Shown here: positions 1 to 8,927 of the stretch, piece by piece | Layout: every line of letters starts with the position of its first letter | Numbering within the stretch: position 1 is the first letter of the stretch | NCBI RefSeq assembly: GCF_043290135.1 | Contig: NC_134710.1 | Location: forward strand, 12,663,321-12,727,320 | Source of the DNA: Rhipicephalus microplus | Lineage: Eukaryota; Arthropoda; Arachnida; Ixodida; Ixodidae | Direction: 5' to 3' | Length of the DNA: 64,000 bases | Program-made: the position numbers and the translations under genes | The notes under the pieces: generated by a model | What the model was told of the DNA's origin: nothing | Database searches by the model: none | What the model saw: only the letters and a program-made list of their open reading frames with translations

Positions 1-1359
1 ACTAAATGGCGTGCTTCGTGTAGTTTCCTGCTGCGCCGTATTATAGGCAAACGTCACGTATGGTAGAACGTCGTCCCAATTTTTATGATCCACATCGATG
101 TACATACTAAGCATATCAGCAATTGTCTTGTTGAGGCGTTCTGTTAAGCCGTTGGTTTGTGGGTGGTAGGAGGTAGTTTTTCGATGCGCTGTTCCACTAA
201 ACTCAAGCACTGACTTGAGGAGCATAGCCGTGAAAGCGGTACCTCTGTCTGTTATTATAATTCTAGGAGCGCCATGCCTCAGAACGATATTTTCAATGAA
301 AAATCGTGCCGCTTCTACTGCGGTTCCACTTGATAAAGCCTTTGTTTCTGCGTAGCGAGTAAGATAGTCCGTAGCGACAATTACCCACTTATTTCCAGTA
401 TGCGAAGTCGGAAATGGTCCAAGGAGATCCATTCCGATTTGTGCAAAAGGCATGGTGGGCACTTGAACGGGTTGCAACAATCCGGCTGGTTTTAAAGGTG
501 GTGATTTTCGTCGTTGACAATCGAGGCACGTGCGGACGTAATGCTTTACAGTGCCTGGAAGCTTCGGCCAGTAGTACTTTTGTTGGATTCTGGCCAATGT
601 GCCAAGGTGGCCAGAGGTTGGCTCATCGTGGCAAGCGCTCAGGATCTCATCGCGAATGGATGTCGGGACGACAAGTAAGTGGGCATTTCCGCTGGGGGCA
701 AAGTTCTTCTTGTATAGGACACCACTGCGCAAGCAGAATGATGGCAGGCTCCTTGCAAATATCTTGGGAACGCTTGTAGACTGGCCGTTAAGAAAATTAA
801 TAAGATGGAGCAACTCACTGTCTTCTTTCTGCTTAGACGAAATGGTGACCGTGTCGACCACTTCTAAAAATGCCATGTCATCATCTTCTGAGACATCATC
901 TTGCTTTATAGGCGACCTGGATAAGCAATCAGCATCAGAGTGCTGTCGTCCCGACTTATAGACGACCGTCATATCGAATTCTTGTAGGCGTAAGCTCCAG
1001 CGCGCTAGCCGACCGGATGGGTCCTTCAAGTTGGTCAGCCAGCAAAGAGAGTGGTGGTCGCTGACTACGTGGAAGGGACGGCCGTAGAGGTATGGGCGAA
1101 ACTTCAGAACTGCCCATACTACAGCAAGACATTCCTTTTCCGTTGTGGAATAATGGGACTCGGCACGGGAAAGCGTCCTACTTGCATATGCAATCACTCT
1201 TTCGGCTTAGTCTTGCCACTGGACGAGTACAGCGCCTAAACCTACGTTGCTGGCATCAGTGCGGATCATGGTTGGAGCGTCCTCGTCAAAGTGAGCAAGC
1301 ACAGGGGGTGTCTGCAGGCGCTGTCGTAGACCGTCAAATGCTGCTTGTTCCTCTTCGCC
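1..1359 (-). pseudogene. G1 pol, RNase H and integrase portion, broken
   Basis: The minus strand reads as RNase H (a TDAS-type motif near 1240-1260) and then integrase, but not in one open frame. An in-frame stop interrupts the RNase H part near 1215. Recognisable integrase pieces are an RHGAPR-like segment near 265-280 and a YHPQTNGLTERLN-like segment near 135-170. The C-terminus lies beyond the left edge. It continues from the RT frame ending at 1360. The breaks mean no full Gag-Pol product from this copy. Confidence 0.85.
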
Positions 1360-3102
1360 TCATAAAAATCGAACATCGTCTCTCGTTATGCGTGTTAAGG
1401 GCGACGCTATGTGCGAGAAATTGGCGATAAATCTGCGGTAGTAGGCGCAAAGGCCAAGAAAACGTCTTACGGCCTTCTTTTCCGTTGGCACCGGAAATTT
1501 TCGGACGGCGTCGATCTTGTCGGGGTCCGGACGAACACCTTCATGGTTCACCACATGTCCTAAGAATCGGAGTTCCTTGAAACCGAAATGACATTTCTCA
1601 GGTTTCAGCGATAAGCCAGCGGACCGTATTGCTCGAAATACTAAAAGCAGCCGTCTTAGATGTTCCTCGAATGTTGGTGAGAAAACAATGACGTCGTCGA
1701 GGTATACCAGACACGTCTGCCACTTAAGGCCTGATAGGACAGTATCCATCAGTCTCTGAAATGTTGCTGGGGCTGAGCACAATCCGAAGGGCAAGACTTT
1801 AAACTCGTAAAGCCCGTCAGGCGTAACAAAAGCAGTCTTTTCTCTGTCCCGCTCATCAACCTCGATTCGCCAATAACCGCTTTTCAGGTTCATTGACGAG
1901 AAGAAGCGTGCATGCCTCAGCCTGTCAAGTGAATCGTCAATACGCGGTAGTGGATATACGTCTTTCTTTGTCACGCGGTTCAGCTTGCGGTAGTCCACAC
2001 AGAAGCGTAAGCTGCCGTCTTTCTTCTTAACTAGCACTACCGGTGATGCCCAAGGGCTTTTTGACGGCTGAATGATGTCATCATTGAGCATTTCCTGGAC
2101 TTGTTCTTGGATTGCTTCGCGTTCTTTCGGTGCCACGCGGTATGGGTTTTGTCGAATTGGTCTTGCCGTCTCTTCCGTTATAATTCGGTGCTTTGTCAGT
2201 GGCGTTTGATTTACCCTCGAGTTCGACGAAAAACAATCTTCAAACTGGCCGAGAATATCTAGAAGACTGTGCCTCTGCGCTGGCGATAAATCTGTGCTCA
2301 CGTCGACAGGCAGTGGTGTTGAAGCGGCCGGTGTCTCTGCCTGTTGTACTGCGAAGCACTCCCGGAATTCTACAATTTCTTCGAAGTATGCAACTTTGGT
2401 ACCCTCTGCAATGTGTCGACGCTCGTTGCTGAAGTTTGTCAACAGGACCTCTGCTTGCCCAGACACTACACTGACGAGACTTCTGGCAATAGCGATTCCT
2501 CGAGAGAGTAAAAGCGTCGATATTTGTTCCGCGACACCTTCTCCACTATGCTGCGTGTTACACGTGACAGAGACGAGGCGGCATGACAACGGTGGCATGG
2601 TCACGTCGTCAATCACGCGCATGGGCTTGCGCTGCAGCACTGCGCTATAGTCCGCTGAGAAGGTCAGTACACCGTCCGGTATATTTATAATGGCACCGTA
2701 CTCCCGCAGGAAATCCATACCCAAGATGGCCTGTTTACAACACTCAGCAAGAATAACGAAGGTTGCCACGAATGATGAATCCCCAATCTTGATTCGTGCG
2801 GTGCACTTTCCGGTAGGTGTCAGCAGCTGGCCTCCGGCTCCTCTAATTTGCGGCCCCGTCCATTCCATTTTTACCTTCTTGAGTTGGTCGGCCAGATTCG
2901 CACTCATTATTGAAAAGTCCGCACCAGTGTCGACCAGTGCAGTCACGTCGTGACCGTCAATTGAAAGTATAATGTCGGCGGTGACAATCTCGTCTTTCGT
3001 CGGTTCATTCGAAATGTGCGGCACTTCATGCGGCGGTAATGGGGGATTTTCAAATCTTCGGCAATTCGCAACCTTCCCCCCTAAGGTCGCTGCTTTTAGT
3101 TT
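1360..3102 (-). CDS. G1 pol, protease and reverse transcriptase portion
   Basis: This frame starts just after a -1 slip site at the end of gag and is open for 581 codons. It holds an aspartic protease with a DTGAD active site near 2910-2925 and a reverse transcriptase with a YLDDVIVF catalytic motif near 1690-1710, then stops early in the RT/RNase H connection. The first ATG in the frame is at 3024, but the protease context and the upstream open frame suggest expression by frameshifting from gag. The end at 1360 is a premature stop relative to the full pol length of G4 in this window. Confidence 0.85.
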   Translation of the reverse strand, partial: KLKAATLGGKVANCRRFENPPLPPHEVPHISNEPTKDEIVTADIILSIDGHDVTALVDTGADFSIMSANLADQLKKVKMEWTGPQIRGAGGQLLTPTGKCTARIKIGDSSFVATFVILAECCKQAILGMDFLREYGAIINIPDGVLTFSADYSAVLQRKPMRVIDDVTMPPLSCRLVSVTCNTQHSGEGVAEQISTLLLSRGIAIARSLVSVVSGQAEVLLTNFSNERRHIAEGTKVAYFEEIVEFRECFAVQQAETPAASTPLPVDVSTDLSPAQRHSLLDILGQFEDCFSSNSRVNQTPLTKHRIITEETARPIRQNPYRVAPKEREAIQEQVQEMLNDDIIQPSKSPWASPVVLVKKKDGSLRFCVDYRKLNRVTKKDVYPLPRIDDSLDRLRHARFFSSMNLKSGYWRIEVDERDREKTAFVTPDGLYEFKVLPFGLCSAPATFQRLMDTVLSGLKWQTCLVYLDDVIVFSPTFEEHLRRLLLVFRAIRSAGLSLKPEKCHFGFKELRFLGHVVNHEGVRPDPDKIDAVRKFPVPTEKKAVRRFLGLCAYYRRFIANFSHIASPLTRITRDDVRFL

Positions 3103-3105
3103 CCC
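3096..3105 (-). promoter_or_regulatory. G1 gag-pol -1 frameshift site
   Basis: On the minus strand the last gag codons read CGG GGA AAC TAA. The heptamer GGGAAAC sits directly before the stop and fits the canonical X XXY YYZ slippery pattern in the gag phase. The -1 frame downstream of it is open into the protease. A downstream pseudoknot was not evaluated. Confidence 0.6.
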
Positions 3106-3569
3106 CGGCGTGGACTGGGAGACCTTCCTCTCGCCATGTCCGTAGTGCTACCCCTATTAGATCGGGGAAAATGACCTGGGGAGGGCGAGCGTGACCGGAA
3201 CCCAGGAGAAACGTCTCGCGGGATATTCGCGCTCGTTTCAACGTTGCGTCTTCCGTCAAAATAGCGCCGAGGGGTAGTGGACGGAAATCCTTGATACCCG
3301 GCAACGCGATGAGGACAATACCGCACGATGTGGCCTGCTTCCTCACAATGGAAGCACAGGGGCCTGTAGTCAGGGGTACGCCATATGTCGGTTTTGCGGA
3401 GTGGGGGTCGCATCGGCGTCGACGTTTCCCTGTAGTACCAAGGCACTGTCGGTGGCTGTTGCTGGTGGTACTGTTGAGGTGGCGGCACGTTAGATCTAGG
3501 CTGTCGACGGAGAAGATCTGCATATGTTGGCCTAACTATTTCAGTGTTCGGCTCGGGAAGTGAAAGCAC
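3096..3569 (-). CDS. G1 gag C-terminal frame with CCHC zinc knuckle
   Basis: This 157-codon frame carries a nucleocapsid-type zinc knuckle, CFHCEEAGHIVRYC, near 3300-3350, which binds retrotransposon RNA. A basic SR/RS-rich tail follows. It is a different frame from the gag body, which stops at 3575, so a small indel or a short frameshift separates the two; in an intact element they would be one protein. The frame ends at the slip site that leads into pol. Confidence 0.75.
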   Translation of the reverse strand: MLSLPEPNTEIVRPTYADLLRRQPRSNVPPPQQYHQQQPPTVPWYYRETSTPMRPPLRKTDIWRTPDYRPLCFHCEEAGHIVRYCPHRVAGYQGFPSTTPRRYFDGRRNVETSANIPRDVSPGFRSRSPSPGHFPRSNRGSTTDMARGRSPSPRRGN

Positions 3570-3574
3570 TTGCC

Positions 3575-4438
3575 TTATTTCTTGGGAACAACTTCTGTGA
3601 CCGACGCAATCGCGCAGTCATTCGGTGTGGCAGCGAGCTTCTTCACCTCTTCTTGTACAATTTCGCGTATCAGGTCACGCAAAGAACGCTCGTCAGGTGT
3701 CACGGTGGTCACGGCGGTTGCGCTGATTTGTCCGCTGTTGTTTGGACGGTCGTACTGGCGGTACCGTAGCTGTAGTGCGCGTTCTATGGCGGTCGCCTCC
3801 TTCGAAAATTCGTCGACGCTTGAAGGTGGGTTTCGTACGAGACCAGCAAACAGCTGCTCTTTAACACCACGCATGAGGTGGCTGATCTTTCTGTTCTCGG
3901 ACATATCGGGATCGGCTCGATGAAAGAGACGAGCCATGTCCTCAACAAACATTGCAACAGACTCGTTGGGCTTTTGTATCCGTGATTCAAGGAGTCGTTG
4001 TGCCTGCTCCCGCCTTTCGGTGTTTGCGAAGGTGTCCAGGAACTTCCGCCGGAACTCGTCCCACGTTGACCACACGCGATTCGTGAACCACGTGCGAGCC
4101 CCGTCTTGAAGAGGGAAATACACGTACCCCAACTTCTGTGCGGCGTTCCACCCGTTAACGTTGGCTGTGCGCTCGAACTCCTCAAGCCAGTCATCTGCGT
4201 CCTCATATGTGTTGCCATGAAAGTCCACAGGAGTTTTAGGGGTGAAAACAGTCACCTGTGTCGTGCTTGGGCTCGTCATGGTGGGGCAACTGCTTCCCGG
4301 CGCGGTCATGTTTTCCGTCCAAGGACCGAACTCTGGGCTCAGGCCTAACAGGCGGCGGCTGGCGCGGTGAACGGGTGTTTCGACGAGCGGAAGTCTTTGT
4401 GGACTAGATCCCGGGCTGTTGGAAGGTGTCCTGGACAT
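3575..4438 (-). CDS. G1 gag, capsid-like body
   Basis: A 287-codon frame with a retrotransposon gag domain: a WLEEFE-type segment, an aromatic WFTNR stretch, and an FRRKFLDTF-like segment in the middle third. The ATG at 4438-4436 lies immediately after the primer binding site, so there is essentially no leader. An internal methionine about 44 codons in could also serve. Particle assembly is the known role of this family. It is separated from the zinc-knuckle frame by a frame change at about 3570. Confidence 0.8.
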   Translation of the reverse strand: MSRTPSNSPGSSPQRLPLVETPVHRASRRLLGLSPEFGPWTENMTAPGSSCPTMTSPSTTQVTVFTPKTPVDFHGNTYEDADDWLEEFERTANVNGWNAAQKLGYVYFPLQDGARTWFTNRVWSTWDEFRRKFLDTFANTERREQAQRLLESRIQKPNESVAMFVEDMARLFHRADPDMSENRKISHLMRGVKEQLFAGLVRNPPSSVDEFSKEATAIERALQLRYRQYDRPNNSGQISATAVTTVTPDERSLRDLIREIVQEEVKKLAATPNDCAIASVTEVVPKK

Positions 4439-4439
4439 G

Positions 4440-4457
4440 TACCCAGCTCCTCCACCA
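4440..4457 (-). other. G1 primer binding site
   Basis: On the minus strand the tract begins TGGTGGAGGAGCTGGG one base after the LTR CA end (4460-4459). TGG at this position matches the complement of a tRNA CCA end. The priming tRNA was not identified. It directly abuts the gag ATG at 4438. G4 has a similar but offset tract near its 5' LTR. Confidence 0.65.
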
Positions 4458-4458
4458 G

Positions 4459-4874
4459 TGTCACGACGCAGACACAGCAGGAGTTCGATATAGAAGAGCT
4501 CACTTTAATTAAAAATGAAAGGCGCTCGGAAAAAGGACCGGGCAAGAGCTTCGTCTTCTTCTCTGGCTGTGCGAGCTCCCCTCTGCAGGTTGAATGCGGC
4601 AATACAATGAATTTTGCCCGTGGACAATCTAGAAATGTCGTTCCGCATTTTGGTACGAGCATGCGTCTTCGGCGGCGGCCCCGCTGCCGACGAAGCGCGA
4701 AGCGGCGCTCACGGCGCACCAGGCGAGAGCGAGCGCTTGTTCACGTGGGTGAGCACGAGGCGGGCCTGCACAATCTGCACCCCATGAGCCGGCGTTGCTG
4801 CCGCTCTCGCCGCCGCGGGTGCATTCGCGGGTGTTTATCTGATATCGCGGAACTCCTACAAAACGCTGGTGTGA
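4459..4874 (-). other. G1 5' LTR start; outer LTR boundary unresolved
   Basis: In plus orientation the LTR begins with TG at 4459 (TGTCACGAC). Because the partner LTR is outside the window, its outer end cannot be placed. The stretch up to about 4870 is GC-rich and has no recognisable gene. It must contain both the rest of the LTR and the join to the Mutator-like unit. Pairing with the off-window LTR would settle the end. Confidence 0.4.
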
Positions 4875-6646
4875 GCAAATACGGCTTCGCCAGGGAGAAG
4901 TGCTCTTTTCGCGCAGTCGGATAGGCCTAACACCGTCACCGAACCCTGCGACAGTGGTTGTGAAATAGCCGCTGCCGTGGAATTCGTCAGTGCATCCCAA
5001 AGGAAGATTGGATTCTTCGAGAGTGAACGTAGACCGGTAGATGCTGCTACTGCGAACATGCTGCTTTGCGAAATCGATGCGCTGACGGCCCTTGTGGCGG
5101 GTGCGCAATGCCCAACCTGCCGCGAACGGAAGCTCGGCGTGCGAGAGGCAGCTGGAAAGCGCAAAGGACTTTCGGCATTCCTCGAACTGTGCTGTCAAAA
5201 TTCTGATTGCCCTGAATCTGCACTTTCGTTCACGCACACGTCGAGACGTACTGCTTGGGCCGGGGACCAAGGAACGAGCGCTCGTTTTGACAGCGGCAGC
5301 TCGCGTGACAGCTTTGCTGTAAACGTGAAGGCAGTTCTGGCAGCACGCGCTATAGGCGCAGGCCACGACCAACTTTCACGATTTTGTGCGATTCTCGGTC
5401 TTCCGAGCCCGATGCATCACAAGACATTCAACGGCATTTGCAAGAAGCTCCATGGTGCGGCGATGACGGCAGTGAGCAAAAACTTGCACCAGGCACGAAA
5501 CATCACGAAGGACGCAGTCGGCGGCAGAGATGTGCCAGTCATGTTTGATGGCACCTGGCAGAAAAGAGGTCATAAAAGCCACAATGGAGTGGGCACAGTC
5601 GTGTCCCTGGACACAAGGCTCTGCCTCGATTTTGAAGTTCTTTCGAACTACTGCCATGCTTGCAGTATACACAGGGACCTTGGGGAGGATGAAGAGATAT
5701 GGCGAGCTTTTCATCTTCCAGTTTGCCAAAAAAACACTGACTGCTCATCCCATGCAATGGAACCTGCGGCAGCTGTCAATATATGGCAGAGGACCTTGTC
5801 TTATGAAACTCCACTGCGATTCACCAGCTTCCTAAGTGATGGTGACAGCAAGGCCTACACTGCAGTCTGCGAGGCAAATGTATACTGTGACACCCCCATT
5901 GACAAAGAAGAGTGCACGAACCACGTTGCAAAGCGCTTGGGAACTGCCCTACGGAAATTGGCAACGCCACTGCCACGAGGCGAAAAACTGAAAGATGCGA
6001 CAATAATAAAACTACAAACATATTACAAGATCGCCATCACGAGCAACAAGGACAGTGTCCGAAATATGTACACTGCCATATGGGCATCGTATTTTCATTG
6101 CTGCTCCAGTGATGGTGCCAGTAGCCACAACTTTTGCCCCACGGGACCAAATTCGTGGTGCAAGCACAAGCGTGCGGAACACTGGGGGAGCCTGCACCAC
6201 GCCACACCCCACTGTTGAGGAAGGCTCAAGGATTGGCAATTATGCCTATCTACAAGCGCCTTACAGAGGAGAAACTCCTTATTCGGTGCCTTCATGGCAA
6301 GACACAGAATGCAGCCGAATCGCTGAACAGCAAGATATGGCTGCTATGTCCAAAAACAAAGTTCGCCTCCAGAACAACTGTGGAGACAGCCACCGCTCTT
6401 GCTGTACTCTGGTACAACAAAGGCCACAGGGGCTTTGAAGAAGTGCTCGAAGGCATTGGAATTCTCCCCTCACAAGATCTGGCCACACATGGTGACCACT
6501 GTGACGTCATGCGCATCAGGAAGATGAACCTGAAGCAAACTGCAGAAGCGAGGGCACACCGTCACAACACAGCGAAGAGAGCTTGTGTTGAGGACACTGA
6601 CCGCAAGAGCCGTGAAGGACCAAGCTATGGTGCAGGGGACTTCTAG
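4875..6646 (+). pseudogene. Mutator-like (MULE) transposase gene, one frameshift
   Basis: This region encodes a Mutator-like transposase of the kind abundant in ticks. The first frame is open from about 4875 to 6218 (earliest start-type codon considered, GTG, at 4977). It contains a zinc-binding-like CPTCRE segment near 5113 and catalytic-core motifs FDGTWQKRGH near 5546 and FLSDGDSK near 5830. The protein then continues in another frame to 6646, with CLHGKTQNAAESLNSKIW near 6290-6345. The switch lies near 6178 and looks like a single-base deletion beside a G run. D (FDGTW), D (SDGD) and E (NAAES) are candidate DDE residues. The N-terminus is incomplete or starts in an upstream exon. One indel is the only lesion I see. 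Confidence 0.75.
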
Positions 6647-6717
6647 ACACTTGCAGTGCATTCAAGGCAAGGTACTTTTCATTGTGCCCCAATTTGATGC
6701 AAAAAGAATGATTTCCT

Positions 6718-6723
6718 AATAAA
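6718..6723 (+). terminator. AATAAA polyadenylation signal after the Mutator-like gene
   Basis: AATAAA lies 72 bases past the stop of the Mutator-like frame, in a short AT-rich 3' UTR. Position and orientation fit that gene. Confidence 0.5.
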
Positions 6724-8721
6724 TGCCAACTTTGCGAACTTTCAAACTTGTTTTTCTCATTTTCATTTTTTCTGACAGTTTCACGTTTTCCGGGCAGCCT
6801 TTTAGAAACTTATATTCATTGTATAGTAACGAAACTTGGCACACATATTCTTCAACACATGCAGAATGCAAATATCTACTCTAAATTGCAATGCCTACCA
6901 GCATTAGTTGTGAAAATATTAGCTTATTGTTTCAAGGGAGATTGAAAATAAGTCATTCAATACAATTTTTTTTCTTGGTTCCAATATTTCTGTGACATAT
7001 CTATATAGATATTTGCACTTTTCAATCTACCAAGAGTCAAATAAGATCAGACACATTGCTTTTACTGAAAGTTTAGTACAGAAAAGAGTGCCCGCAAAAA
7101 ATGTAACATTTTGTTATTGTTTATGGCATAACTCAATAATTATAGCAGCTACACAAAAAATGATTGCATATTTGAAATCTGCATGAAAAACTATACTAAT
7201 AACAAACTTTTCAAGTCTCTATTACTAGAAATAAAATAAAAACTTTTTCGAGGAGCGTCTCCCCTTAAAATCCAAGTTTATTATTTCTACTCGAGCGATC
7301 CCCCCCTCGCCGTGTTATTTCATGCTTGTTCAAGACAGGTGCTTTACTTTGAGCATTCTACGGCAGTTCTGACATGCGCGAGATGTTATACTATGCACTT
7401 TTCAGGCCATAGAGATGGGCTGAGTCGTTTGATTTCGGCTTCAGCAGTGCTCGCGCGCCTTTACCCGCTCGTAAAAGTTACGATGCGCGGGGGCATGTTA
7501 TCAATTTCGACTTGTTACTGAACATGGCGGCGACGGCAAAAACCCGCTGAGACTGTCCGTGCAATCGCTATCGCAATAATTACGTAATTCTTACTGTGAA
7601 ATAAGTGTTTTGTGTTAGCTCTGCCTTCAGCCCCCTTTTGCTTAATTTGCACAATTATTTTCCGAATTTTCGTACCAAACCTGCATGTAACGAAATCCTC
7701 TTTATAACAAATTGTTCCGGGAATTTGTCAATTTTGTTGTATGCAGGTTTAACTGTTTAACCTGGTTACAGTGGATTTGCTTACAATAGACATTCAAACA
7801 TTACATACCAATTGGCATCGTTATGCTGGCCTCTCTATTTGTTCCATTGATTGAACTTCATCTACTACAGATACTGGTACAACAGCCGTTCGCATATAAG
7901 TGACTGAATGGTTAGGCGAGCAAGGTAATCAAGACACCATTACAGGAGACTTTTCTACCATGGGCATTATAAATTCAATAACTTCAAACATTGCTTTTTA
8001 TACTTTCGGTATGGAAACACCGCGCTGTGGGTATTGACGTACCAATTTAAAAATGAAGGCCACCAATTCCTGGTTCGTTAATAATCAGTTATGGCTAACT
8101 ACGATGATGAAAAATGCAGCATGCTTGGTCTTGCGTTCTTGGGCGCTGACACGCGACTTGCTTGCCGTGGCCACCGCTGCTCCGAGTGGTCGCTGCATGG
8201 TGAGCTTCGCTGCTGCCAATGTGCAAATGGCCATCTGCAGTTTTGAGGGACCCATGAGCAATATAATTCATTGCTTTCGATGAAGCACCTTATGACTTCT
8301 TCGCTTTCGCATGTCCGCTAGCGCGATGGCGTTGTCCACGAATTTCGGAGCCTAGCCACGACTTCAAGCAAAAAGCTCAGTTGCAATGTGCGTAACCACG
8401 ATGCCCGATGATTCAAAATACTTCATGCTTGATCACGAGTGTGAAGAGTTGTCCTGTGGTGGTTTTCGTCAAAAGGTCTGAAGAGCTGATAAGCAGCACC
8501 TTTAAGAGCGGGACCAACAAGGCAACTCTATTCGCAATGCCCGCAAATTATAGGTGGCGTGCTGCACGATTCAAGATGGCGCCCCGAGGAGGGTTAACTC
8601 GTGTGCTAGCATAGGAACAGAAGACCAAGGTACTTTCTAAAACCATGGAAGCTTGCAACCTGAATATTTACCATGGTGTGAAAGTTTATATTTCAGCTGT
8701 AATACTACACTCAAACCTCAA
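6724..8721. other. Non-coding AT-rich stretch, probably decayed transposon DNA
   Basis: No convincing gene. Bases 6724-7270 are AT-rich and probably the non-coding 3' part of the Mutator-like element; the tract gaggagcgtctcccctta near 7249-7266 could be its terminal repeat, but no left partner was found. At 7690-7770 are taacgaaa/ataacaaa motifs and the small palindrome caggtt...aacctg near 7744, like eroded ends of TIR elements. Nothing else was recognised. Confidence 0.35.
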
Positions 8722-8767
8722 TACAGTTGAACCAACCCCTTTATAAGAGACAAATGGGTATAAGAGG

Positions 8768-8909
8768 TGTTTCAGAAGGACCAGAGACACCACAGAACCG
8801 ATATGTCTTCAGTTTATTGTTGACAGAACAGGAAAAAAAAATGCAGAGCGTGACCCTGGCTGCTTCTTCTTCCTCGCCTCCGAGCTCCATTTTCCATCTG
8901 TTTTCTACA
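8768..8909 (-). repeat. BEL 3' LTR
   Basis: A 142-bp repeat with TG...CA ends, about 96% identical to the copy at 12369-12509 (five substitutions and one A-run length change counted by eye). Read on the minus strand it contains an AATAAA signal followed by a short R/U5-like tail. It lies at the downstream end of the minus-strand element. Confidence 0.9.
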
Positions 8910-8927
8910 TCTTCCCGCCGGCCAGAT

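Larger units (their letters stand above)
1..4458 (-). mobile_element. G1: Ty3/Gypsy LTR retrotransposon, internal region, cut by window edge
   Basis: Reading right to left on the minus strand, the order is primer binding site, gag, CCHC zinc knuckle, protease, reverse transcriptase, RNase H and integrase, which is the Ty3/Gypsy order. The integrase continues past base 1, so the 3' LTR is outside the window. A 5' LTR appears to start at 4459. gag and most of pol up to RT are open, but the RNase H and integrase part is broken, so this copy is probably dead. Being an LTR retrotransposon is near certain; the clade within Ty3/Gypsy is not assigned. Confidence 0.9.

Noticed and set aside
4629..5372. 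247-codon minus-strand frame over the start of the Mutator-like gene
   Set aside because: It is antisense to the recognisable transposase and has no known domain.
7249..7266. Terminal repeat of the Mutator-like element
   Set aside because: gaggagcgtctcccctta looks like a terminal repeat but no left partner was found near 4.4-4.9 kb, so no TIR is annotated.
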